From CAYYFX01 sp964571855 (GTDB taxonomy: Bacteria; ARS69), in assembly GCA_964571855.1 (NCBI GenBank), contig CAZNDO010000010.1:1-64000 (forward strand): 64,000 nt of DNA, in the 5' to 3' direction. Both the position numbers and the translations under genes were made by a program. Within the stretch, counting starts at the first letter, position 1, and every line of letters starts with the position of its first letter. Under the pieces are notes generated by a model that worked only from the letters and a program-made list of their open reading frames with translations, was not told where the DNA came from and made no database searches. Positions 32,589-41,591 of the stretch are shown here, one piece after another.

Positions 32589-32971
32589 GGCTCCTGCTCG
32601 ACACGTGCACGTTCCTCTGGATCGCCGCGGACGACCCCGCGCTCTCGGAGCGCGCGCGGGACCTGTTCCGGGATCCGGAGAACGACGTCTACCTCAGCGC
32701 CGCCTCGGTCTGGGAGATCGCGCTGAAGCACGCACTGGGGCGGCTCCCGCTCCCCGGCCCACCGGAGACCTACCTCCCGAAGCTCCGCACGCGGCACGCC
32801 ATCCAGCCGCTGCCCCTCGACGAGGAGTCCGCGCTCCACCTGCCGCGACTACCGGACCACCATCGCGACCCCTTCGACCGGATGCTCGTCTGCCAGGCGA
32901 TCGTGAGGGGACTCGTCGTCCTCACGCCGGATGGGGCGATCACGCAATACCCCGTGGCCACGGCCTGGTAG
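32585..32971 (+). CDS. VapC-family PIN-domain toxin
   Basis: The 128-residue PIN-domain protein begins RLLLDTCTFLWIAADD (first acidic residue Asp6). It has SAASVWEIALKHALG (acidic Glu), HHRDPFDRMLVCQAIV (third acidic centre) and VLTPDGAITQYP. The four acidic positions are typical of VapC ribonucleases of the 'PIN domain, type II TA' group that pair with Phd-like antitoxins. A GTG at 32585 overlaps the antitoxin stop (GTGA), so translation is coupled. Full length and apparently intact. Confidence 0.88.
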   Translation: MRLLLDTCTFLWIAADDPALSERARDLFRDPENDVYLSAASVWEIALKHALGRLPLPGPPETYLPKLRTRHAIQPLPLDEESALHLPRLPDHHRDPFDRMLVCQAIVRGLVVLTPDGAITQYPVATAW

Positions 32972-33016
32972 CAGCGCCTCGTCTTCGTGTCCGTGCGCTG
33001 AGCGGGTAGCCCGCTC

Positions 33017-33607
33017 CTACCCGTCGTGGTGCGCCGTGTGGTTCGCGTCGCTGCGGTACATCGGATCACTGGCGATCGCCGCCCGCAACGGCTGCAGCTC
33101 GGTCGCCGTGAACTGGAACGTGAGGCACCCGTCCCACGCCCGGTCCGGGTTCAGCTTGCTCCGCGCGATCTTCAGCGCCGCCGCCTCGGGACCGGACTTG
33201 GACGACCCCGCGGCCTTCGCGGCCACCAGGTACAGGGCTCCCGCGAGGTAGCCCATGATCTCGTCGTCCACGACCTTCATCGGCGACTTCTTCCCGTGCA
33301 TGTCCTTCCCCGCGTAGATCGTGTCGAGGATCGCGTGGGCGGACTCGTGGATCAGGAGCGCCTTCTCGTCCCAGTACGTGTTCCCGAAGTCCGGGCTGGA
33401 CGCGATGATGGTGTTGCTGCCGGGATCGTAGTACGCCACCCTTCCCTCGATGCTGCGGTCGACCTTCGTCTTCACGCGGTTGTGGTGGACATCGTGCGCC
33501 AAGCGGTGGAACACGATCGGCGCGATGCCCCGGTTCTGGTGCATGAAGTTGACCCAGCGCACGGGGGGCGAGACGAGCGCGTTGATGAGGTTGTCTTTCA
33601 GTCCCAC
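33017..33607 (-). CDS. Putative zinc-metallopeptidase-like protein (HExxH)
   Basis: The 196-residue protein has no signal peptide. The motif HESAH at residues 87-91 in KALLIHESAHAILDTI is an HExxH zinc site in a helix; a possible third ligand lies downstream (DDEIMGYLAGALY). The N-terminal half is basic and His-rich (HRLAHDVHHNRVKTKVDRSI). No known family could be assigned. The protein ends in HTAHHDG. Size and lack of export signal would suit a toxin, injected effector or immunity-linked protein, but that is inference from the nearby orphan Hcp and OmpA-like gene. The start ATG has GGAGG upstream. Confidence 0.65.
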   Translation of the reverse strand: MGLKDNLINALVSPPVRWVNFMHQNRGIAPIVFHRLAHDVHHNRVKTKVDRSIEGRVAYYDPGSNTIIASSPDFGNTYWDEKALLIHESAHAILDTIYAGKDMHGKKSPMKVVDDEIMGYLAGALYLVAAKAAGSSKSGPEAAALKIARSKLNPDRAWDGCLTFQFTATELQPLRAAIASDPMYRSDANHTAHHDG

Positions 33608-33696
33608 GGCGGAGCCTCCTGGTTGGTTCGCCGGTTCTGCCTCCTACAACGCGAACGGACCGCGGGAGAGGACATCGCCGGGCGCGGCGGGCGCCC

Positions 33697-34203
33697 TCAG
33701 ATCCGCACGCCGTAGCTGCGGCCGAACTGGGTCAACCGGCGGAAACCGTTCTCGCCGTCATCCGGCCCCTCGTCGAAAGCGGCCTGCGAGGGCCAGAAGA
33801 AGGCCCACACCGCCCGGCCGCCGGCGTACGCGGTGTCGTCCTCCATGCCGTAGTGCTCCTCGAACCGCTCCCCCACCGCCTTGCAGTGCACGCCGCGGAC
33901 CTTGCCCAGAGGCGCTCCGAGGGCGACCAGGGCGTCCTGCACGGCGCCCAGCCGCCGGCGGGACAGCGCCAGGTTGTAGCTGCCCGCCCCGGCGCGGTCC
34001 GTGCGAGCGTACATCTCCAGGACGCTGCCGGGCTCCCGCAGCGTGCCGATGCTGAAGGCCAGCAGCTCCCGCTGCTTGAGGTTGAGCGTGTAGGCCTCGG
34101 TGGCGAAGCCCAGCGCCGCGAGAACGCACGTGCCGTCGGCGTGGTCGCCCCGGTACGTGGCGATGAGGTGCTCTTCCAGGCTCTGCAGGGATTCCAGTCT
34201 CAT
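33697..34203 (-). CDS. OmpA-like C-terminal domain protein without signal peptide
   Basis: The 168-residue protein contains an OmpA/MotB-type peptidoglycan-binding pattern: LLAFSIGTLREPGSVLEMYA, RTDRAGAGSYNLALSRRR, then VQDALVALGAPLGKVRGV. The TD...G....N..LS..R motif is conserved. There is no signal peptide or membrane helix, unusual for this domain; the N-terminal part (LESLQSLEEHLIATYRG) is short and soluble. The ATG at 34203 follows GGAGGAGG. It is on the same strand as the HExxH protein, 89 bases away. An injected or structural role is possible, as OmpA domains also occur in injection-system proteins. Confidence 0.65.
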   Translation of the reverse strand: MRLESLQSLEEHLIATYRGDHADGTCVLAALGFATEAYTLNLKQRELLAFSIGTLREPGSVLEMYARTDRAGAGSYNLALSRRRLGAVQDALVALGAPLGKVRGVHCKAVGERFEEHYGMEDDTAYAGGRAVWAFFWPSQAAFDEGPDDGENGFRRLTQFGRSYGVRI

Positions 34204-34384
34204 GCGCCCTCCTCCGCGGGAACGGGCGGAGCGGCCGGGACCGAACACCGGTGCGCCCGGCACGGGACCCGACGGATCCGCCGGCCGGTCCAAGGTCTAC
34301 CCGACGGGCCGGTGCCGCGTCGAGCACTCCGGGCCTCAGCTTCGCGCCCGCTGGAGGTGGACCGATCCGGCGATCCGGTCCCGG

Positions 34385-35731
34385 CTAACGGTAGAGCGCC
34401 TTCACGGCCGCCCAGGACGTGGGGGTCACCGCGACGGTCTCGCAGCCCTTCCCCTCGGCGCCGATCCGGCCGACTCCCGGCTGGACGAGACAGGGCGATC
34501 CGGACTCGAGGCTGTACTTGCCCTCGACCGTGGGCGCCTCGTCACACGGGGCCGGGGCGCAGAACAGCGGATCCACGCACAGGTTCCCACCCAGGTCCGA
34601 GTACCCGGTGACCCCCGTGGTGTCCACGACACAGTGTTCGAAGGTGAGGCTGGAGTAGAACACCTCGGCCTCCGGGTACAGCGGAGCGCAGTTGCCCCAG
34701 AGGATCCCGGATCGCATCCCGAGGCCGCTGCTCCCGTGATCGTAGTAGGTGACCGCCACGCCGCCGCCGCTCTCCTCCGCGCTGTTCCCGGCGATCGTGC
34801 ACTGCGTGAGTGCGAGATCGCCGGCATCCAGATGCGCGCCGCCTCCGGAGTAGCCGGCGGAGTTCCCCGCCACCACCGTCCCCGTCAGCTCCGCCCACGA
34901 GTACTGGAGGTAGAGGCCGCCACCGCGGTAGTTCGCGCGGTTGCCGACGATCCGCGAGTCCCGGATGTAGCCGACTCCCCCGCTCCAGTCCTCAGGCGCC
35001 CACCAGAGGCCCCCCCCGTTGCCCGCGACGTTCCCGGCGATCGTGCACGCCTCCATGTCGAGTCGGCCGAGGTAGGACGCGAGTCCTCCGCCGCCCCCCG
35101 CCCGGTTCCGGCGGACATCGCAACGGACGAGCGTGGCGCGTCCCCCGATGGTGGCGAGTCCGCCGCCGGCGGAGTCGGTGAGGTTGTCCCACAGCTCGCT
35201 GTCCACGACGGTGGCGTGCGCGTGGGACACCCCGACACCACCCCCGTGTACGGCGCCCCAGAGGGGCGAGCCAGGGGACTCGCGCGAGGTGTTGTCCCGG
35301 ATCCGGCACTCCCGGATCGTGACGTGCGCTCCCGGGCCGACGAGTACACCGCCGCCGTCGACCATCCCCGTGATCCGGCCTCCCTGGACCGTGAACCCAC
35401 GGATCTCCGCCTCGTCGGCGGCGTCCCCGAACCGGACGACGCGACCGAGGCCCCCCGCGTCGATCACCGTGTCCTCGCGGGAGCTGTCGGCCAGCAGGAG
35501 GATCGCCTTGTCCACGATCACGCAGTTCAGCGTGCCGTCCGCGTCCGCATGCGTGCAGTCGTGGTAGGTGCCGGGCGCCACCCGGACGGTGTCGCCGTCC
35601 GCCGCCGCGTCGACCGCCGCCTGGATCGTGGGGTGTTCCGACGGGACGCGAAAGGTCGCCGCGGGGGCGCTGCCGACGACGAACAGCAGCGGGACGGCGG
35701 ACACCAACAGGCGGAGGTGGCAGGCACTCAT
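34385..35731 (-). CDS. Exported beta-helix protein with WAxVKxLYR C-terminal tag
   Basis: The 448-residue protein has a signal peptide (about 1-25, ending APA) and a POMP-type right-handed beta-helix (about 28-400). The helix starts VPSEHPTIQAAVDAAADGDT and repeats RNRAGGGGGLASYLG and ANYRGGGLYLQYS. A Cys-rich segment follows (NLCVDPLFCAPAPCDE). It ends TPTSWAAVKALYR rather than with a FlgD-like domain. Same architecture class as the partial gene at 63703. Probably a surface or secreted protein sorted by the short tag. A GGAGC site precedes the ATG at 35731. Confidence 0.85.
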   Translation of the reverse strand: MSACHLRLLVSAVPLLFVVGSAPAATFRVPSEHPTIQAAVDAAADGDTVRVAPGTYHDCTHADADGTLNCVIVDKAILLLADSSREDTVIDAGGLGRVVRFGDAADEAEIRGFTVQGGRITGMVDGGGVLVGPGAHVTIRECRIRDNTSRESPGSPLWGAVHGGGVGVSHAHATVVDSELWDNLTDSAGGGLATIGGRATLVRCDVRRNRAGGGGGLASYLGRLDMEACTIAGNVAGNGGGLWWAPEDWSGGVGYIRDSRIVGNRANYRGGGLYLQYSWAELTGTVVAGNSAGYSGGGAHLDAGDLALTQCTIAGNSAEESGGGVAVTYYDHGSSGLGMRSGILWGNCAPLYPEAEVFYSSLTFEHCVVDTTGVTGYSDLGGNLCVDPLFCAPAPCDEAPTVEGKYSLESGSPCLVQPGVGRIGAEGKGCETVAVTPTSWAAVKALYR

Positions 35732-35827
35732 GCGCGAAGCTCCATCGCTGCCCGGGGAGATGACGCGGCGCCGTTGCAAGTCTACTGCAACGCCTTGCGA
35801 AGGGGCAGTCGTGCCGCCTGATCTTCG

Positions 35828-37186
35828 TCAGGTTCGGCCGCGCCTCCGCCGCATCAGCCCGTACAGCGGGAACCCCAGCGCCGCGATCGCCACCCCCGCC
35901 CCCGCGCGCCAGCCCGACGCGGCGAGGTCGCTGGCCACGAGCGCGACCGTCACGAGGATGAAGAGCACGGGGGTGACGGGATGCCCCGGCGTGCGGTACG
36001 CCCCCGCCCCGCGCGGCGCCTCGCCCCGCGCCTCCCGCCGCCGCTTCACGAACAGGGCGGCCACCGTGAGCCCGTAGAGCAGCCACGACGTCGTCACGAA
36101 CCACCCCGACGCATCCTCGAACCCGCCGGCGAACCACAGCCACGCGATCGCGAGCACGGCCTGCAGCCACAGCGCGAAGTCCGGCGTGCCGCGCGCGCTC
36201 ACGTGCGCCGCGCGCCGGAAGAAGAGGCCGTCCGCCGCCATGGCGAGGGTCACGCGGGGCCCGGTGAGAACCGAGGCGCTCACGGTCCCGAACGTGGACA
36301 CCGCCACGAGCACGGCCAGCGCGCGCCCGCCGGCCTCGCCCAGGATGCGACGGATCGTCTCGCTCCCCACCGCCTCGTACCGGCCCACCTCGGCCGGCGT
36401 GAGGACGGCGAAGTAGGCGAGGTTCGTCACGACATAGATCGCGATCACGATGCCCGTGCCCAGGAGGATCGCGATCGGCAGCGCGCGGCGCGGGTTCACG
36501 ATCTCGCCGGCGACATACGTGGAGTCCGTCCACCCGTCGTACGCGAACAGGATGGGGATCATGGACAGGGCGATCGCGAGCAGGAGCGGATGCGAGCCGG
36601 CCACGGCTCCGGGCGCCGCCACCGCCGCCCCCGCGTCCGGCCCGGCGTGCGGGAGCAGGAACGCCGCCGCGCACAGCCCGAGGATCCCGATCACCTTCAG
36701 GTTCGTCAGCCAGGTCTGCGTGCCCGCGCCCTCGCGCACGCCGAGCCAGTTCACGACCGTGAGCACGAGGATGGCACCGGCGCCGGCGGCGAAGCGCGCG
36801 GACGCCGGCAGGCCGACCGCGTCGCAGAAGTAGATGGCGAAGACGCTCGCGATCGACGCGATGACCGTGGGCTTGATCACGCCGAGGCTGGCCCACCCGA
36901 AGACGAAGCCGAGCCGGTCGCCGAACGCGCGCCGGATGAAGACGTACAGCCCGCCCGTCTCCGGGTGCGCCACCGCGAGCTCCGCCAGGACGAGGGAGCC
37001 GCACAGCGAGAGCAGCCCGCCCAGCACCCAGGCGAGGAGGATGACCGGAACCTCGGTCAGCTCCTGCGCCACCGAGTGCGGCGAGCGGAAGATGCCCGAC
37101 CCCACGATGCTCCCCACGGTGATCGCGGTGGCGGCGTAGGTGCCGATCCGGCGCTGCAGGCCCGGCGGTGAAGGCGGTGGCGGCAT
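35828..37186 (-). CDS. APC-superfamily amino acid permease
   Basis: The 452-residue protein has twelve predicted helices. The N-terminal block ITVGSIVGSGIFRSPHSVA is the substrate-binding helix 1 with its GSGIF unwound segment. PETGGLYVFIRRAFG and FAYDGWTDSTYVAGEIVNPRRALP are typical of the amino acid/polyamine/organocation family. Likely a cytoplasmic-membrane importer or exchanger of amino acids. The ATG at 37186 follows GGGGAGGAG. Divergent from the alarmone synthetase gene, sharing a short promoter region. Confidence 0.88.
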   Translation of the reverse strand: MPPPPSPPGLQRRIGTYAATAITVGSIVGSGIFRSPHSVAQELTEVPVILLAWVLGGLLSLCGSLVLAELAVAHPETGGLYVFIRRAFGDRLGFVFGWASLGVIKPTVIASIASVFAIYFCDAVGLPASARFAAGAGAILVLTVVNWLGVREGAGTQTWLTNLKVIGILGLCAAAFLLPHAGPDAGAAVAAPGAVAGSHPLLLAIALSMIPILFAYDGWTDSTYVAGEIVNPRRALPIAILLGTGIVIAIYVVTNLAYFAVLTPAEVGRYEAVGSETIRRILGEAGGRALAVLVAVSTFGTVSASVLTGPRVTLAMAADGLFFRRAAHVSARGTPDFALWLQAVLAIAWLWFAGGFEDASGWFVTTSWLLYGLTVAALFVKRRREARGEAPRGAGAYRTPGHPVTPVLFILVTVALVASDLAASGWRAGAGVAIAALGFPLYGLMRRRRGRT

Positions 37187-37347
37187 CGACGGCTCCTCCC
37201 CGGAGGCGCGCTCACGCCGCGCCCGGACCGGACGATCCGCGCGGAGTCTACGCGCGCTCTCCTTGTTGGGCGAGGGCGCGTGCCGTACCCTGAACTTGTG
37301 CCCGGCTCCGGTGTCCAAAAGGCACCCGGCGGCCGCCAGAGGGATGG

Positions 37348-38013
37348 ATGCGGATGGACCAGGACATGCTTGCCGCCGTGCGCTCGCTCCTGGCCGTCGA
37401 GAACGTCTACCGGGCCGCCGTCCGCGAGATCACCACGAAGCTGGAGATCCTCAACGACGAGTTCCGCACGTCGCGGGACCGCAACCCGATCCACTCGATC
37501 AGCACGCGGGTCAAGAGCCCCGAGAGCATCCTGGAGAAGCTGGCCCGGCGCGGCTTCCCGGTGGGCACGGACTCCGCGCGCGAGAACCTGACCGACATCG
37601 CCGGCGTCCGGGTGATCTGCCCGTACATCGACGACATCTACCTCATCGCCGACCTGCTGCTGTCGCAGGACGACATCGAGCCCGTGCGGGTGACCGACTA
37701 CATCCAGAGCCCGAAGCCGAACGGGTACCGCAGCCTGCACCTGATCGTGACGGTCCCGGTGTTCCTTTCCGACCGCACCGAGCGGGTCAAGGTGGAGATC
37801 CAGATCCGCACGATCGCCATGGACTTCTGGGCCACGCTGGAGCACGAACTGGCGTACAAGCTGGCGGAGCGGAACGCCGCGGACCTTGCGGACGAACTGC
37901 GCACCTGTGCGGACGAGATCGCCGGGATCGATCGCCGGATGCAGGCGCTGCATCGGCTGGTCGGTCCGCCCGCACCGGCGCCGTCGTTGTCCCGCGGCGG
38001 ACCGGTGCCCTAG
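37348..38013 (+). CDS. Small alarmone synthetase (RelA/SpoT-domain GTP pyrophosphokinase)
   Basis: The 221-residue protein contains only the RelA/SpoT synthetase domain: NLTDIAGVRVICPYIDDIY, KPNGYRSLHLIVTVPVF and VEIQIRTIAMDFWATLEHEL. It lacks HD hydrolase, TGS and ACT domains, so it belongs to the RelP/RelQ-type small synthetases that make (p)ppGpp and may set stress responses. The Pro-rich C-terminus (VGPPAPAPSLSRGGPVP) is outside the fold. The ATG at 37348 has a purine-rich AGAGGGA upstream; a second ATG six bases later is also possible. Confidence 0.88.
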   Translation: MRMDQDMLAAVRSLLAVENVYRAAVREITTKLEILNDEFRTSRDRNPIHSISTRVKSPESILEKLARRGFPVGTDSARENLTDIAGVRVICPYIDDIYLIADLLLSQDDIEPVRVTDYIQSPKPNGYRSLHLIVTVPVFLSDRTERVKVEIQIRTIAMDFWATLEHELAYKLAERNAADLADELRTCADEIAGIDRRMQALHRLVGPPAPAPSLSRGGPVP

Positions 38014-38092
38014 CGCGTGCGCCGCACGGAGGCGCCCCTTCGCTCCGGCCGGGGTGCGCGCCCGCCGCCACCGCACGGGCGCGAGTCCCCGG

Positions 38093-38121
38093 TTGATCCA
38101 CGGGGCGTCGCCCCCTAGATT
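38093..38121 (+). promoter_or_regulatory. Sigma70-type promoter of katG
   Basis: TTGATC and TAGATT are separated by exactly 17 bases and end 43 bases before the katG start. GAGGAGG follows as a leader ribosome-binding site. Confidence 0.65.
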
Positions 38122-38164
38122 CCCCGGAGATTCCCGTGTGCACGGATTCGAGGAGGACATCCCC

Positions 38165-40360
38165 ATGGCGACCGATCTGAAGTGCCCGTTCCCGGGCGAA
38201 GCGACGAAGGGCATGCTGGCCGGCTTCCAGAGGAACCGGGACTGGTGGCCGGAGCAGCTGGACCTGGGCATGCTGCACCAGCAGTCCGAGCTGTCGGATC
38301 CCATGGGCCCGGACTTCGACTACGCCGCGGAGTTCAAGACGCTGGACCTGGACGCGGTGGTCAAGGACCTCCGCGCCCTGATGACGGACTCGCAGGAGTG
38401 GTGGCCCGCGGACTACGGCCACTACGGCCCCCTCTTCATCCGCATGGCGTGGCACGCGGCCGGCACGTATCGCATCGCCGACGGGCGCGGCGGCGCGGGC
38501 ACCGGCGCGCAGCGCTTCGCGCCGCTGAACAGCTGGCCCGACAACGTGAGCCTCGACAAGGCGCGGCGGCTGCTGTGGCCGATCAAGCAGAAGTACGGCC
38601 GGAAGCTGTCGTGGGCGGACCTGCTCGTGCTCACGGGCAACGTGGCGCTGGAGTCCATGGGTTTCAAGACGTTCGGCTTCGGCGGCGGCCGGGCGGACAT
38701 CTGGGAGCCGGAGCAGGACGTGAACTGGGGCGTGGAGAAGACCTGGCTCGGCGACGAGCGCTACCGCGGGGACCGGCAGCTCGACAACCCGCTGGCCGCG
38801 GTGCAGATGGGTCTCATCTACGTGAACCCGGAGGGCCCGAACGGCGTTCCGGATCCGCTGGGCTCCGCCCGCGACATCCGCGAGACCTTCGCGCGCATGG
38901 CGATGAACGACGAGGAGACGGTGGCGCTCACCGCCGGCGGGCACACGTTCGGCAAGATGCACGGCGCGGGGGACCCCGCCCTCGTGGGACCCGAGCCCGA
39001 GGCCGCGCCGGTGGAGGCGCAGGGGCTGGGCTGGGCGAACCGCTTCGGCACCGGCAAGGGCGCCGACACGATCACCAGCGGCCTGGAGGGCGCGTGGACG
39101 CCCACCCCGATCCGCTGGGACAACAGCTACTTCGAGACGCTCTTCGGCTACGAGTGGGAGCTGACGAAGAGCCCCGCCGGGGCGCACCAGTGGAAGCCGA
39201 AGGGCAACGCCGGCGCGGACACGGTCCCCGACGCGCATGACCCGAAGAAGCGGCACGCGCCCGTCATGTCCACGGCCGACATGGCCATGCGCATGGACCC
39301 CGCGTACGAGAAGATCTCGCGGCGCTTCCTGGCGAACCCGCAGGAGTTCGCGGACGCGTTCGCCCGTGCCTGGTTCAAGCTGACCCACCGCGACATGGGC
39401 CCGCGCTCGCGCTACCTGGGCAGGCTGGTGCCGAAGGAAGTGCTGATCTGGCAGGACCCGGTTCCCGCGGTCGACCATCCGCTGGTGGACGCGAAGGACG
39501 TGGCGGCGCTCGAGGCGAAGGTGATGGCGTCCGGACTGTCCATCGCGCAGCTCGTGCGCACGGCGTGGGCGGCGGCGGCGTCGTTCCGCGGCAGCGACAA
39601 GCGCGGCGGCGCGAACGGCGCGCGGCTGCGCCTCGCGCCGCAGAAGGACTGGGAGGTCAACCAGCCGGCGGAGCTGGCGAAGGTGCTGCCGAAGCTCGAT
39701 GCGATCCGGAAGGAGTTCAACGACGCGGCACCGGGCGGCAAGCGGATCTCGCTGGCCGACCTGATCGTGCTCGCCGGCGGCGCGGCCGTCGCGGCCGCCG
39801 CGCGGAAGGCCGGGCACGACGTGAAGGTCCCCTTCGCCCCGGGCCGCACGGATGCCTCGCAGGACCAGACGGACGTGGACTCGTTCGCGCCGCTGGAGCC
39901 CCTGGCCGACGGGTTCCGCAACTACTGCCGCAAGGGCCTCGAGGAGACGGCGGCCCCGCGCCTCGTGGACAAGGCGCAGCTCCTCGGGCTGACCGCCCCG
40001 GAGATGACGGTCCTCGTCGGTGGCCTGCGCGCGCTGAACGCGAACGTCGGGCAGAGCCCGCACGGCGTGTTCACCGCGCGGCCGGAGACGCTGACCAACG
40101 ACTTCTTCGTGAACCTGCTCGACATGGGCACGGCGTGGCGCCGGTCCGCGGCCGACGCGCACGTGCTCGAAGGCGTGGACCGCGCGACGGGCAAGGTCAA
40201 GTGGACGGCGACCGTGGTCGACCTGGTCTTCGGTTCGAACTCGCAGCTCCGTGCGCTGGCCGAGGTCTACGCCAGCAAGGACGCCGGGGACAAGTTCGTC
40301 CGGGACTTCGTGGGCGCGTGGACGAAGGTGATGAACGCGGACCGGTTCGACCTGGCCTGA
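38165..40360 (+). CDS. katG: Bifunctional catalase-peroxidase KatG
   Basis: The 731-residue, full-length catalase-peroxidase converts hydrogen peroxide to water and oxygen and also acts as a peroxidase. The cross-linked triad is conserved: Trp96 in MAWHAAGTYR, Tyr219 in GLIYVNPEGPNG and Met245 in TFARMAMND. His97 is the distal and His260 (GGHTFGKMHG) the proximal haem ligand. The second, haemless half is present (for example LVRTAWAAAASFRGSDKRGG). Both N- and C-terminal halves are intact. The ATG at 38165 follows GAGGAGGAC. Its promoter is conventional and no OxyR/Fur box was recognised. Confidence 0.97.
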   Translation: MATDLKCPFPGEATKGMLAGFQRNRDWWPEQLDLGMLHQQSELSDPMGPDFDYAAEFKTLDLDAVVKDLRALMTDSQEWWPADYGHYGPLFIRMAWHAAGTYRIADGRGGAGTGAQRFAPLNSWPDNVSLDKARRLLWPIKQKYGRKLSWADLLVLTGNVALESMGFKTFGFGGGRADIWEPEQDVNWGVEKTWLGDERYRGDRQLDNPLAAVQMGLIYVNPEGPNGVPDPLGSARDIRETFARMAMNDEETVALTAGGHTFGKMHGAGDPALVGPEPEAAPVEAQGLGWANRFGTGKGADTITSGLEGAWTPTPIRWDNSYFETLFGYEWELTKSPAGAHQWKPKGNAGADTVPDAHDPKKRHAPVMSTADMAMRMDPAYEKISRRFLANPQEFADAFARAWFKLTHRDMGPRSRYLGRLVPKEVLIWQDPVPAVDHPLVDAKDVAALEAKVMASGLSIAQLVRTAWAAAASFRGSDKRGGANGARLRLAPQKDWEVNQPAELAKVLPKLDAIRKEFNDAAPGGKRISLADLIVLAGGAAVAAAARKAGHDVKVPFAPGRTDASQDQTDVDSFAPLEPLADGFRNYCRKGLEETAAPRLVDKAQLLGLTAPEMTVLVGGLRALNANVGQSPHGVFTARPETLTNDFFVNLLDMGTAWRRSAADAHVLEGVDRATGKVKWTATVVDLVFGSNSQLRALAEVYASKDAGDKFVRDFVGAWTKVMNADRFDLA

Positions 40361-40418
40361 TCCGCCCGGGAGCGCCAGGGCCGGGGCGATCCGGGGCGGC
40401 GCGGCGCACGCGGCGGAG

Positions 40419-41360
40419 CTAGGTCGCCCGCGGCATCGCGTCGCGCCGGAACGCCCCCGGGGTGCGCCCGGCCCACTTGCGGAAGACTCGCGTGAACGCG
40501 GCGACCGAACGGTAGCCGACGCGCGACGAGACATCCTCGATCGTCAGCTCGCGGTCCGCGAGCATCTGTCGCGCCTGCTGCATCCGCCAGAACGCGACGT
40601 ACTGCATCGGCGTCAACGACATGCGGCGCTGGAACCGCTCGGCGAACGCGGTGCGCGACAGCCCCGCCTCGCGGGCGAGCCCGGCGAGCGTCCAGGGGCG
40701 TGCCGGTGACGCGTGAATCGCGGCGAGGCTCCGGGCGATCCGCGGCTCGGCGAGCGCAGCCGCGATGCCGGCCTCGGCCGACTCGCGCTCGGCCCAGATG
40801 CGGATCGCCTGGATGAAGAGCACCTCCGAGAGGCGCCGGACGATGGCGTCGCTGCCCGGTCGACCGTCGCGGACCTCGCACAGGATCCCCCGGAACACGT
40901 CCTCCACGCGCACATGGCGCGCGGCCTCGTCGGCGCGGACCACGATCCGGGGCGGCAGGCGCGCGAGCAGCGGGTGCGAAGCACCCTCGCGGAACGTGAA
41001 GTGTCCGCAGAGGAGACGCGTCGGATTCCCGCGGTCCTCCCCGCCGTGGATGAGGGCGCCGCGCCCGGTGAAGCCCGCGCGCGAGACGACCTCGTCCACG
41101 ACAGGCGCCTTCGCGTCGGGCGGGTCCGAGAGCACATGCTCGGCGCCGTGCGGAACGAGCACGAGGTCGCCGCTCTCGAGTCGAACGGGTTCACGCTCGC
41201 CCCGGACCCGCACCCAGCACGTTCCCCTCATCACGAGGTGGAAGCGCGCGACGTTCTCCAGCGCCGGGACCTGCACTCCCCAGGGCAAGTTGAACTCCGT
41301 CGAGAAGTAGAGGCTCCCCTGCAGGTTCAGCGCCGTCAGGATGTCGCTCATGACATCCAC
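40419..41360 (-). CDS. AraC-family regulator with N-terminal cupin domain
   Basis: The 313-residue protein has an N-terminal cupin (Cupin_6 type; GSLYFSTEFNLPWGVQVPA, then LESGDLVLVPHGAEHVLSDP). The C-terminal double helix-turn-helix (about 215-313) contains LAREAGLSRTAFAERFQRRM and VSSRVGYRSVAAFTRVFRKW, the AraC signature. Members of this subfamily begin 'MDVLSD', so the GTG at 41360 (encoding VDVMSD) with GGGAGGG seven bases upstream is taken. It is divergent from the YHS-domain gene and probably regulates it through the inverted repeat at 41408-41452. Confidence 0.88.
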   Translation of the reverse strand: MDVMSDILTALNLQGSLYFSTEFNLPWGVQVPALENVARFHLVMRGTCWVRVRGEREPVRLESGDLVLVPHGAEHVLSDPPDAKAPVVDEVVSRAGFTGRGALIHGGEDRGNPTRLLCGHFTFREGASHPLLARLPPRIVVRADEAARHVRVEDVFRGILCEVRDGRPGSDAIVRRLSEVLFIQAIRIWAERESAEAGIAAALAEPRIARSLAAIHASPARPWTLAGLAREAGLSRTAFAERFQRRMSLTPMQYVAFWRMQQARQMLADRELTIEDVSSRVGYRSVAAFTRVFRKWAGRTPGAFRRDAMPRAT

Positions 41361-41407
41361 GCCATCGCCCTCCCTCGAGTGGACAGGTCTGTTCCAGGTC
41401 GGACTTG

Positions 41408-41452
41408 CGGACGATTGAGCAAGATTCATGGACTATCAAGTCGTATCGTCCG
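41408..41452. promoter_or_regulatory. Inverted-repeat operator candidate between AraC and YHS genes
   Basis: CGGACGAT (41408-41415) is repeated in inverse as ATCGTCCG (41445-41452), with 29 bases between. It sits in the divergent control region of the AraC-type regulator, the position expected for its own binding site. Confidence 0.45.
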
Positions 41453-41591
41453 GACATTCTGGACCATCGAACTGTCCGCGTCCAGATCGGACGCACCGAC
41501 GCAACCCACCCGGGATTCCGGCACGGATCGAGGCAGCCGGGAGTCCCGGCACACGAATGGCGCCTCGTCCCAAGCGGAAAGGAGCAGCACC

